Below, one piece after another: positions 16,283 to 24,503 of a DNA stretch of 36,123 bases. The stretch is from contig CAMSTW010000034.1 in NCBI GenBank assembly GCA_947063855.1, forward strand, positions 1-36,123. The letters run 5' to 3'. The stretch's first letter is position 1. Each line of letters begins with the position of its first letter. Below the pieces are notes generated by a model. That model searched no databases, had not been told where the DNA came from, and was given only the letters and a program-made list of their open reading frames with translations. This stretch comes from an uncultured Dorea sp. GTDB taxonomy: Bacteria; Bacillota; Clostridia; Lachnospirales; Lachnospiraceae. The position numbers were made by a program, and so were the translations under genes.

Positions 16283-17659
16283 TTACTCCTGCTCATCCCA
16301 GTATTCCTGAATAGACTCTGTAAGCTCTTCTCTGTCGCTTCGGTCTGCCAGATACTTCTGCATCGCCGCGCCTAAGACCGCCCAATGGTCGTTCGGCACG
16401 ATTGCGGATGCATTGAACGCTTTCCCTTCATGAACCTTGGCATAAATGTCTGCGCTTAAGGGGTCGCCCGGCTCATACGGATTATTCTGAAACGGCGGGA
16501 TGATATTACAGGTCTTCACAAGCATCTGCTGCCCGATCTCACTGAATACGATCCAGTTCAGGAATTCCTTTGCCGCCTTCTGCTCCTTCTCGGTTGCGAT
16601 CTGCCCGTCCAGCATGATCTGTTTTGACGGAGACGCCTGGATCTGCTGGTTGACGAAATCATCCCTGTCATTGTTCAGGAAATACGGCAGGAACCCGTAG
16701 GCATCCTCTTCATTGGCTCCCGCCTCTGAGATGTTCGGCCACGCCCAGTTACCATTGAACCAGAACGCCGTCTTGCCGTCTGCAAGGTCGATGGCCATCT
16801 CATCATAGTCCGCTCCCAGCGGGTCGCCCTTTGCCACGTTATATTTCTTCAGGATATCGAACATATCAAGAAATTCTGACAGCCTGTCATAGGATGCAAG
16901 GTCGAGCCTGCCTGCTTTGATCTTCTCGATCACTTCCCGGGCGCCCTCGCTGGTTCCCTCGTATGTCTCATAGATGTACTGTAACTGATGCGCTCCCAGC
17001 GACCAGTCTTCCTTCGCCATGGATACCGGTTTCTCGATACCTGCGTCCACCAGTCGGTCAAGAAGCTCTGCGAACTCGTCCTGGGTTGTGACAGAGTCCG
17101 CATCGAAGCTCTCTCCAAGAGCTTCCTCAATCACAGCTTTGTTGTAGATAATGCCTCTGCCCTCAATACACAGCGGGAAACTGTAGACCTTGCCGTTCAC
17201 CTCGGTCACATATCCTTCTGCTTCATCCACCCAGGGTTCCTCTGTCAGATCTGCCGCCTTCTCCTCCGCAAGTGCAAGCACGTCCGTCGTGTCCAGAATA
17301 GACGCTGTCGGTGGAGTCCCTGAATTGTAGAGGCTTACAACCTTCGTATAGGGAGAATCACCGTCCGTGACCGGCATAACCTCAACATGGACGCCGGATT
17401 TCTTCTCATACTCGGCGCCCATCTTCTCAAGCGCCACCTGGATCTCCGCCTTGGAATTCAGAAGAGTGATATTCGTTCCGCTTAAGGCCGAATCATACTC
17501 AAACGTATCCACCGACGTGTCAATCGGCACTTCCTTCTCCTCCTCATTGGGGTCGTCCGGGTCGCTGGCAAACCCGAACCGGCAGCCTGTCAGCATAGTC
17601 ACTGTCAGCGCCATCACAAGCCCTGATGAGACGACCTTTGTCATGACTTTCCTTCTCAT
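16283..17659 (-). CDS. Extracellular sugar-binding lipoprotein of the ABC importer
   Basis: A 458-residue family-1 solute-binding protein. The signal peptide ends in the lipobox LTGC (Cys about 26), followed by an acidic spacer (DPDDPNEEEKEVP). The mature part has features typical of the fold (VVSLYNSGTPPTASILDTTD near the N-domain, WFNGNWAWPNISE, and the C-terminal FLNWIVFSEIGQQ). It captures an oligosaccharide outside the cell and hands it to the two permeases. AGGAGG stands 8 nt before the ATG. It is the first gene of the operon, under a promoter whose start lies in a LacI-type palindrome. Confidence 0.92.
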   Translation of the reverse strand: MRRKVMTKVVSSGLVMALTVTMLTGCRFGFASDPDDPNEEEKEVPIDTSVDTFEYDSALSGTNITLLNSKAEIQVALEKMGAEYEKKSGVHVEVMPVTDGDSPYTKVVSLYNSGTPPTASILDTTDVLALAEEKAADLTEEPWVDEAEGYVTEVNGKVYSFPLCIEGRGIIYNKAVIEEALGESFDADSVTTQDEFAELLDRLVDAGIEKPVSMAKEDWSLGAHQLQYIYETYEGTSEGAREVIEKIKAGRLDLASYDRLSEFLDMFDILKKYNVAKGDPLGADYDEMAIDLADGKTAFWFNGNWAWPNISEAGANEEDAYGFLPYFLNNDRDDFVNQQIQASPSKQIMLDGQIATEKEQKAAKEFLNWIVFSEIGQQMLVKTCNIIPPFQNNPYEPGDPLSADIYAKVHEGKAFNASAIVPNDHWAVLGAAMQKYLADRSDREELTESIQEYWDEQE

Positions 17660-17737
17660 GAATCATTCCTCCTAGTTTTGATATTTTTCCGCCTCCACGT
17701 ATTGTCGGTACAGGTCGTACGTGGAAATATATTGAAT

Positions 17738-17762
17738 AACCGGTAAAGTAACCGGTTACTTT
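17738..17762. promoter_or_regulatory. LacI-family operator, perfect 18-bp palindrome plus adjacent half-copy
   Basis: AAAGTAACCGGTTACTTT (17745-17762) is a perfect palindrome. A partial copy TAACCGGTAA (17738-17747) abuts it, the two ACCGGT centres being 12 bp apart. A CG at the centre of a palindrome is typical of LacI-family operators, and the divergent LacI gene is next door. Confidence 0.85.
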
Positions 17763-17768
17763 ATGTGT

Positions 17769-17797
17769 ATCATAACACTGCCGATTATATCCGTCAA
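17769..17797 (-). promoter_or_regulatory. Promoter of the sugar ABC operon
   Basis: Minus strand: -35 TTGACG (17792-17797), 17-nt spacer, -10 TATGAT (17769-17774). The predicted start, near 17762, falls at the edge of the 18-bp palindrome 17745-17762, so repressor binding would block initiation. Confidence 0.8.
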
Positions 17798-17862
17798 TCG
17801 CTAAAATCATTTTTGTGAATTACAGCCAAATCTCATATTGGGAAATTGTATACCTTTTACAA

Positions 17863-17874
17863 AACCGGTTACTT
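17863..17874. promoter_or_regulatory. Second LacI-type operator, proximal to the lacI gene
   Basis: AACCGGTTACTT repeats 12 bp of the first operator. Its centre is 113 bp from that of the perfect palindrome, on the lacI side of the gap. Left and right arms match only partly. It suggests autoregulation of the repressor and possibly a DNA loop between the two sites. Confidence 0.7.
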
Positions 17875-17998
17875 GACCGATTATTTATTGTCTGATTTCT
17901 TCACTTTTGATATACTGAAAGAAACCTGGCGCTCCGTCCGGCATGAAATCGGACCTCCGGTGCGCCGGTACATCATTCAGGAAGGTTATATATGTTAT

Positions 17999-19051
17999 AT
18001 GAAGCAAAAAAAGAATGTAACATTCAGTGATATCGCCGAGTACACGCATTTTTCCAAGACTACAATCTCACGATACTTCAACAACCCAGATTCACTGACC
18101 CTTGAAAATCAGGAAATCATTGCAAAGGCTCTTGCGGACCTTAATTACAAAGAGAACCGGGTCGCCCGGATTCTCGCCAATGGAAAGACTGAATTTATCG
18201 GCATTATCATCCCGAATCTGTTCTTTCATTATTATTCCGAGATGCTGGATCAGATTCTTGCCACTTACGAAACTTTTGGCTACAAATTTCTTGTATTCAT
18301 CGGAAACGGACAGGAAGAGACGGAGCGCAGCTATATAAAGGAGCTGCTTGCCTATAAGATTGAAGGGCTGATTATCTTAAGCCATACCATTCCTTCCAAA
18401 GAACTGTCAGAGCTTGGAATCCCAATCGTGACGATTGAACGTGAAGATAAATATGTATGCAGTGTGAATACGGACAACTATATGGGCGGCTACCAGGCGG
18501 CCGGCCTTCTGGCAAGGCATCACTGTGATATCATCATCCACATCAACTATATCCGTGCGTCTGTTCATTCCGAAGTGCCTGCTTACGGGCGTATAGAGGG
18601 ATTTCTTGACTGTTGCAAAGAACATAACATACAACATGAGATGATTCTGAAGGAGATGGAAGATACTTATGAATCCACCTCCCACTATCTGGCAAATATT
18701 TTGGAAGCTACTTTCCGGAAATATCCGGGGATGAAAAAGGGATTATTTGTTTCCAATGACACCCATGCAAATGTCCTAGTTAATCTGCTTGTAAGAAGAT
18801 ATGGGAAACTCCCGGATGATTTCTTTCTTGTCGGATTTGACAATTCGCCGATTTCCCGTGAAGCAGTCATTCCGATCAGTACGGTGGGACAACAGATTGA
18901 TAAGATTGCCTTTGAGGCGGTAAGTCTTCTGGTTGAACAGATGAATGAAAGAAAGAAACGGCGCCCCACCCCTCTGGAGACGCCGATTCATAAAGTAATT
19001 CCGCCTGTACTTTTCAGGCGGGAGACTACGGAGAAACAGCCAGAGCCTTAA
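17999..19051 (+). CDS. LacI-family transcriptional regulator of the sugar importer
   Basis: A 350-residue repressor. The N-terminal helix-turn-helix (VTFSDIAEYTHFSKTTISRY, then the hinge region RVARILANGKTEFIG) is followed by a periplasmic-binding-protein-like effector domain (IGIIIPNLFFHYYSEML ... FVSNDTHANVLVN ... FFLVGFDNSPISREAVIPIST). The start is ATG 17999-18001 behind AGGAAGG. A longer frame back to 17846 runs through the operator region. Divergent orientation and the ACCGGT palindromes make the ABC operon its obvious target. Its 3' end overlaps the convergent ferritin-like gene by 26 nt. Confidence 0.93.
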   Translation: MKQKKNVTFSDIAEYTHFSKTTISRYFNNPDSLTLENQEIIAKALADLNYKENRVARILANGKTEFIGIIIPNLFFHYYSEMLDQILATYETFGYKFLVFIGNGQEETERSYIKELLAYKIEGLIILSHTIPSKELSELGIPIVTIEREDKYVCSVNTDNYMGGYQAAGLLARHHCDIIIHINYIRASVHSEVPAYGRIEGFLDCCKEHNIQHEMILKEMEDTYESTSHYLANILEATFRKYPGMKKGLFVSNDTHANVLVNLLVRRYGKLPDDFFLVGFDNSPISREAVIPISTVGQQIDKIAFEAVSLLVEQMNERKKRRPTPLETPIHKVIPPVLFRRETTEKQPEP

Positions 19052-19574
19052 GCAGCATAATATGATATTCTTCATCCCTGATGATCCTGCGCAATACCGC
19101 GTTTACGTCCTCATCCCCGATCATCCTTATATGCATCTTATATTGGTCAATCGCTGCCCGCTCCGCCTCTATATCCGCCCGTATCATTGCGCCGGCATTC
19201 TCCGGGATCGTCAGATACTCCGGCGTCCACATCCTCCTGGCGCCGTTCTGGTGCTTTGCGGTAAAGTCAACATTTCCGCCCAGCAGAACGATCAGTTCCG
19301 CTAATTTCTGCAGATGCATCATCTCTGCAACACCTATGCCCAGGAGGGTCTTTGCCATAGGGCAGTTCACACAGGACAGGCGGCTCTCATTATTGATATA
19401 CTGTGTGACCGCAGATAACTCCGACACAGAGCCGCAATAATCAATACTCAGAAGGTTCGCATAGGATTGATTCTTTTCTCTGACCTTAAGCGGCGGATAC
19501 GACAGATCCGCCATAATCGGCTTGAGGCCGGCAAAGCTGCAGGAGCTTGTGAGTGGTCTGTTGGTATGCTCCAT
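19026..19574 (-). CDS. Ferritin-like diiron-domain protein
   Basis: A 182-residue four-helix protein. Diiron ligand motifs are visible: Glu in SVSELSAVTQYINNE, ExxH in AEMMHLQKLAE, Glu in ADIEAERAAIDQY and EExH in IRDEEYHIM. This is the bacterioferritin/rubrerythrin-like arrangement, but the rubredoxin-type Cys4 site of rubrerythrins is missing. It may act in oxygen or peroxide defence or iron handling. The N-terminus has a Cys and CVNCPMA lies mid-protein. GAGGAG precedes the ATG. Overlap with the lacI 3' end creates convergent antisense transcripts. Confidence 0.8.
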   Translation of the reverse strand: MEHTNRPLTSSCSFAGLKPIMADLSYPPLKVREKNQSYANLLSIDYCGSVSELSAVTQYINNESRLSCVNCPMAKTLLGIGVAEMMHLQKLAELIVLLGGNVDFTAKHQNGARRMWTPEYLTIPENAGAMIRADIEAERAAIDQYKMHIRMIGDEDVNAVLRRIIRDEEYHIMLLKALAVSP

Positions 19575-19653
19575 TATACATATCTCCTCACGATTCTTTC
19601 TATATAATATATTGCGCCCGCGCCGGATCTGTTCCTGTGTATCTGCACTTGTG

Positions 19654-22600
19654 CTAGTACAGCTTTGCTTTTTTCCTTCTCTTTTGCACTACGCTCCATG
19701 TGCCGGCTGATACTGCAATGAGCAGTACATAAAGACCAACCGGCGCATCATCGCCCGTCTGAGGGCTCTTGTTCTTCCCGGAAGCAGCATCCTTCTTGTC
19801 CGTATCTCCTGACGCCCCGGCATCTGGTTTCTTCCCGCTGTCCGGATCTTGGCCGTCATCGGCCTTATTCATAACAACCTTATCCAGTTCAACTACCTTA
19901 TCAAAGACTGCCGCTTTATATATGACGGAATATTCTCTTGTCCCATCCACATACTCTGAGATGTCATATCGGAAGGTCTCTGAGGTATCGCCGTCATTGA
20001 TCGAATGGCTCCCCTCTACACTGGAGAATACCACCTTGCCATCCTGTACCACTTCCATGATCAACGGAATGGAAAGTTCCGGGTTACTGTTCAAGGTATA
20101 GGAAGAAGCCGGAATGATATTGTAATATGACCCGATGCCCTCCAATGCTTCAAACTCAGCCTTTACTTTGACGCCCTTCTGCGTATCAACCGTCAGCGTT
20201 CCGGACAGCAATGCATCTATGGCGTCATCCGCCTGATACATATGGCTTCTTGCGTAGGCAAACGCATCGTCAAAATACGGCACATAGAATGCACTGTTAT
20301 GCTCGCCGTTTTCAATAAAGAATTCGTGTTCGATACCTCTTTCCGTCAATATCCTGTCCAGATCAATTGCCGGCGCGCCAAATCCATAGGAATCCTGATT
20401 GCCGCAGATGAAATACAGAGTGTAATAGTTCAGATAATCCACTGACTCATTCTGCGCAATCTTCAATGCATCTTCTGCATCTGAAGGCGGCATGGATAAT
20501 GCGCCGAAGAAGCTTACTGCTCCCGAGAACTGATCCGGATTGGTCAGTCCCACTCCAAATGCACCTTGTCCGCCCATGGAACAGCCTGCGGTCATACGGA
20601 ACCTCGCATCCTTAATAGTACGGTATTTCGAATCTATCAGCGGTATCAGCTCTTCTGTCACCATCTGCTCCCACTTACCTGTCCACCAGCTGTTTTCACT
20701 GCTGTTAGGCACGATCACAATCATCTCGTCAAATAATCCTGCCTTCACAGACTCATCAATAATCCTGTCAATCTCATCCGTCTTATAGGATGTATGGTCG
20801 CTGTTAAACTGATGCAGCAGATATACGGTCGGATAGTACCGCTCGGTCTCATAATAGCTCTCCGGAAGATAAACCAGATACTTCTCGTTTCCTCCTATAG
20901 AAGCGGACTCAAATTCCTCCTCGAAGAAACGGGACTGACCATCCTCCTCTTCCTCGAAAGCCGTCTGGCTGTACAATGCAACCGGCCCGTTATACCAGCC
21001 GCCGCCGCCAAATGGAAGATCGTTCCATGCACGGACCACAACCGTGTTACTCTCACCGCGCTTTAACAGAGACGGCTCAATCGCGAAGCTGCTGTATACC
21101 GCCCAGGTCGTCTCTCCGGTCGGATTCCCGCTCTCGTCCATCCCTGTAGCACCTACCCGCTCACCGTTCAGGAAGACCTCGCAGCGGTCGTCCACATACC
21201 CTATGGATAACCTTATATCTTCACTGTCAAACTCTTCTGGCACTTCGAATTCTCTGACATAATATCCGTTACCTGTGACCCTATAATTAAAATACGGAGA
21301 ATCCGGAGATACTCCTACCGTATCCGCATTAATATTTCCATAACCGTTGACCCAGTTGCCCAATCCCGGCTGTACAACAGACCAGTTCTCATCTTTGCAG
21401 CCCTGCGCGGTCAAAGCTTTCGCATCAAGGCTTCTGCGTGATCCGGTGTAATTGAAATACCAGTCTCCCATCAGATCAATCTTCTGATAATCTCCGTCGA
21501 TTACAGTCTCCTGGATACGGATCAGTGAAGCTGTTGCCAGAACCAGCTTTGTCCCGAATATTTCTACAGATAACTGTACCTCTGAGGATGTCCCGTTAAC
21601 CAGATTATCCAGTGTTACTTTCCCCGTATACTGTCCCGGCTTTTCAACTTTATGATTCTCGGATGTCTGCGCCAACGCTTCGCCTGTATCCGGATCAATC
21701 ACAGCTATCTCTGCTTTCATATCTGCCGCACCGGAAGCAAACGTTCCGAACGAGTCTGCTATGTTGACCGTGTAAGTGATATCTACGTTCTCTTCATCAG
21801 CCGTCAGTGCCGATTTATCAAGCACAACCGATCCTTTTGCGAGGCCGGACAGCACCTTCTGGGTCATACGGTTCAGAATCCTTCCGGCAGACTCCTCTGA
21901 GAATCCCTCCGTATAAGCGCCTGCCCTTACCGTAAATTCATGTGCATCCTTGCCTGTTCCCCAGCCGATGAACAACTTGCCCATATCATTGGTCGAACCC
22001 GTCTGGTTGGTATAGGTATCCTTAACCGGCGCGTCCATATATGTATACCAATTAGTGATGTTCTTCGAACCAATCTCACTCAGATATGCAGATACATCTC
22101 CATATGATGCATACCACGGATTGTCGCCGCCTGTGAAATTACCTCTGACACTTGCTACCGTAGCAAACAGCTTCGGCGCCGACAGCACGGCACAAGGCGT
22201 CTGGCCTTCCTGGTCCGCTGGCTCCGCCTCTTTTACTTCCGTTTTTTCTTCTGAGCCGGTTCCTTTGGCAGTTCCTGGCTCGGTTGTCTTGGCTCCTTCT
22301 GCTGATTTTCCTTCATCTGCCGCTGATCCTTCTGCAGCTTTTCCTTCATCTGCCGCCGATCCTTCTGCGGTTCTCTTTTCATCTGTCTCTGAGTCTTCCG
22401 TAGTCTTCCCTGCAGATTCTATCACATTGGCGTCTGCCGAACGGATTTCTTCCCCGGCTTTTACACCTGCTTTTACCTCTCCTGACGCTTCTGCTTTTGC
22501 GTCTTCTGCCGCCTGCTCTTTCTCTGTTCCCTCTGTCTCTTCAGACCCATATGCAGCGTCGCCGGCAGACTGTGTATTGCCATCCGCAATTTCTCCGGCC

Positions 22601-23163
22601 TTATCTTCTTCCTCTGTCTCTGCCTCCGGCGTCTGCCCTGTTCCTTTTGCACCCGGATCTGCCGTATCTGCGCCGGCCTGTCCCTCTGCATCCAGTCCTT
22701 CTGTCTCTTGTGCTTCTTCTGCATCAGTCAGTCCGGCAATATAAGCAAGATAGCCTCCCACGCCTGCACCCACAGCCGCCCGGTATCTGCTGTCCGGAAT
22801 CGTGCGGTACTTACTGTCAACCTCCGCAACCATCTGTTCCATAACAGAATGAAGGTCCATATCCGCTTTAAGACTGGGCCTGACAATAATCATATCCATG
22901 CCGGCATCTGTCTTCATCACATCCTGCAATTTCTCCGAAAGACTGCCTGTTGTATAGCCGTCCTCCGGCAATACATATATAACCGGATATCTCACACTGC
23001 CTGTCTCATACCCGGCCGGCAGAATCACCTCATAACTGCACGCTCCGTTCTCTTGTACCCTCTTTTGCTGCCCTGCTTCTGTCGCCTGTACGCCTGTTGG
23101 CTGCAAGATGACCGACAAGATCATCACCAGACTCAGCGCAGCCGCTGAAATTCTTCTTCTCAT
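19654..23163 (-). CDS. Cell-wall-anchored double esterase-domain protein
   Basis: A 1169-residue surface protein. The ATG at 23161-23163 follows AAAGGAGGAGCAGC. Signal peptide is about 1-29. Esterase-like domain A (about 42-146 and 323-430) has GAGVGG at 132-137 where the nucleophile motif should be, so the Ser is Gly134, and the His position appears to be Tyr417. It is split by an acidic low-complexity insert (147-322) containing 11-residue repeats (EGSAADEGKAA). Then come a linker/Ig-like part (440-555), a galactose-binding or GH2-like sugar-binding domain (about 558-732, DDRCEVFLNGERVG), and an intact esterase domain B (about 750-978) with GCSMGG (Ser862), probable Asp924 and His955. It ends with a C-terminal domain, a linker and the sortase signal SPQTG (1133-1137), hydrophobic helix and RRKK tail. 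Likely a carbohydrate esterase on dietary or host glycans, but its substrate is unknown. Confidence 0.88.
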   Translation of the reverse strand: MRRRISAAALSLVMILSVILQPTGVQATEAGQQKRVQENGACSYEVILPAGYETGSVRYPVIYVLPEDGYTTGSLSEKLQDVMKTDAGMDMIIVRPSLKADMDLHSVMEQMVAEVDSKYRTIPDSRYRAAVGAGVGGYLAYIAGLTDAEEAQETEGLDAEGQAGADTADPGAKGTGQTPEAETEEEDKAGEIADGNTQSAGDAAYGSEETEGTEKEQAAEDAKAEASGEVKAGVKAGEEIRSADANVIESAGKTTEDSETDEKRTAEGSAADEGKAAEGSAADEGKSAEGAKTTEPGTAKGTGSEEKTEVKEAEPADQEGQTPCAVLSAPKLFATVASVRGNFTGGDNPWYASYGDVSAYLSEIGSKNITNWYTYMDAPVKDTYTNQTGSTNDMGKLFIGWGTGKDAHEFTVRAGAYTEGFSEESAGRILNRMTQKVLSGLAKGSVVLDKSALTADEENVDITYTVNIADSFGTFASGAADMKAEIAVIDPDTGEALAQTSENHKVEKPGQYTGKVTLDNLVNGTSSEVQLSVEIFGTKLVLATASLIRIQETVIDGDYQKIDLMGDWYFNYTGSRRSLDAKALTAQGCKDENWSVVQPGLGNWVNGYGNINADTVGVSPDSPYFNYRVTGNGYYVREFEVPEEFDSEDIRLSIGYVDDRCEVFLNGERVGATGMDESGNPTGETTWAVYSSFAIEPSLLKRGESNTVVVRAWNDLPFGGGGWYNGPVALYSQTAFEEEEDGQSRFFEEEFESASIGGNEKYLVYLPESYYETERYYPTVYLLHQFNSDHTSYKTDEIDRIIDESVKAGLFDEMIVIVPNSSENSWWTGKWEQMVTEELIPLIDSKYRTIKDARFRMTAGCSMGGQGAFGVGLTNPDQFSGAVSFFGALSMPPSDAEDALKIAQNESVDYLNYYTLYFICGNQDSYGFGAPAIDLDRILTERGIEHEFFIENGEHNSAFYVPYFDDAFAYARSHMYQADDAIDALLSGTLTVDTQKGVKVKAEFEALEGIGSYYNIIPASSYTLNSNPELSIPLIMEVVQDGKVVFSSVEGSHSINDGDTSETFRYDISEYVDGTREYSVIYKAAVFDKVVELDKVVMNKADDGQDPDSGKKPDAGASGDTDKKDAASGKNKSPQTGDDAPVGLYVLLIAVSAGTWSVVQKRRKKAKLY

Positions 23164-23187
23164 GCTGCTCCTCCTTTGACAAATTGA

Positions 23188-23214
23188 ATGCCGGAGATAC
23201 AATTTCCCCGGCAT
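23188..23214. promoter_or_regulatory. Stem-loop in the leader of the esterase gene
   Basis: ATGCCGGAGA (23188-23197) pairs with TTCCCCGGCAT (10 bp, one wobble, 7-nt loop). It lies just upstream of the esterase ribosome site. On the minus strand only a weak T-rich stretch follows. It may be a partial terminator after the AraC gene or a leader control element. Confidence 0.45.
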
Positions 23215-23328
23215 TTTGCATCTACATAATAACGATACAAGCTTTTTCCTCTCTTATGTCCACATTTACACTTCTAAAATAATCATTTTCATTTATGTTA
23301 GACGATTTCACCATATATTTCTTCTTCA

Positions 23329-24261
23329 CTATATTTTTTTGTTGAAAACCCTCTTAATTTCATAAGATTTCCGGTCTCTCTTTTGGACAATTTGCCTGTT
23401 CTCTCTCCACTGGGAAGGCAGCATTCCTGTTCTCTGCTTAAAATTCCTTTCGAATGTTGTAATCGACGGAAAGCCGCATTTTTCCCCGATCAGCCTTACG
23501 GAGTCTTCTGTATCTGTAAGAAACTGACAGGCAGCGCGCACACGTATCCAGTTCAGGTAGGCCATAGGGCCGACTCCCTTCATCTCAAGGAATACCTTCC
23601 GAAAATAACTCTCGCTGAAATGGCAGAGTTCTGCAAGCTGCCTGATTTTTATCGGTTCCATATAATGGTCAAAAATATATTGGATTGCGGGCTTTATCGG
23701 CAGATTTACACCGCCGTCCACGATATTCTCCCGCCGTCCGTCCGAGATCACATCATATATCTTCAAAAGCATCGCGTACAGCAGGCTGATGATCTGCATT
23801 CTGTAATGCGGCTTCCCTTCCCTCCCAAGACGGATAATCTCCTGGATCAGCCAGAGAATATCCGGGTGGGACAATCCATCCAGGCAGAAAAAATCCTGCG
23901 AAGCTTCCTGCTCCATCTTAAGCTTCGTCTTCATCTCTCCTTCCGGAAACAGCCTGACAAGATCTGAAAGGTCTACATATATATTGCCAAAACGAGTATA
24001 GATGTCTGTATCCGAACGAGTCGTATGCAGAACATTGGGCGCTGTAACAGTAATATTGTATGCTCCAACTTCGACCGTCTGCCTGTTACTGCTGAAATAC
24101 CCTCTTCCTTCAAAACAATATCCAATCTCCAGATAGTAGTGGAAATGAAGAGGCTTCGCTTCCTCGTCCCATATTATCGAATCATTGATCAATATCGGGA
24201 AATCTGGATATATAGAAAATATCTGTTCTTCTATACTATATTGCTTCTTCCTTTTCCCCAT
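23329..24261 (-). CDS. AraC-family transcriptional regulator
   Basis: A 310-residue regulator. The N-terminal half is a cupin-type sensing domain (PLHFHYYLEIGYCFEGRGYF ... APNVLHTTRS). The C-terminal ~100 residues hold two helix-turn-helix motifs (IKIRQLAELCHFSESYFRKVF and VRLIGEKCGFPSITTFERNFK), with the family end GMLPSQWRE. It is transcribed in the same direction as the esterase gene, 165 nt upstream of it, and may control it. That link is inferred from position. GGAGAGGAAGC precedes the ATG. Confidence 0.92.
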   Translation of the reverse strand: MGKRKKQYSIEEQIFSIYPDFPILINDSIIWDEEAKPLHFHYYLEIGYCFEGRGYFSSNRQTVEVGAYNITVTAPNVLHTTRSDTDIYTRFGNIYVDLSDLVRLFPEGEMKTKLKMEQEASQDFFCLDGLSHPDILWLIQEIIRLGREGKPHYRMQIISLLYAMLLKIYDVISDGRRENIVDGGVNLPIKPAIQYIFDHYMEPIKIRQLAELCHFSESYFRKVFLEMKGVGPMAYLNWIRVRAACQFLTDTEDSVRLIGEKCGFPSITTFERNFKQRTGMLPSQWRENRQIVQKRDRKSYEIKRVFNKKI

Positions 24262-24424
24262 CCATGCTTCCTCTCCTCAAGCAAAAAGTTTTCTCCCCCA
24301 TTATAAGAGATACCAGATTATCACTGCTTTATGTATTCAGTTTCGATTCTGAATTCAGCAGTTTTGATTTTACACAATCTGATTTGACTTTGGAAAAGCC
24401 GCCGCAGATGCAAATCCTTTAGAC

Positions 24425-24453
24425 TTGTCAACCCATCACAAATGTGCTAAGAT
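24425..24453 (+). promoter_or_regulatory. Promoter of the DUF4317 gene
   Basis: -35 TTGTCA (24425-24430), 17-nt spacer, -10 TAAGAT (24448-24453). The start is near 24460. Confidence 0.7.
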
Positions 24454-24503
24454 TGGAGAAGCTGCCAGCGGAATATTCTTTAGAAAAGGAAGTGCAGACA
24501 ATT

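Noticed and set aside
22055-22744. Plus-strand 229-codon open frame rich in Ser, Ala and Pro
   Set aside because: It is the antisense of the acidic low-complexity insert of the wall-anchored esterase. It has no ribosome site, and its composition mirrors the repeat.
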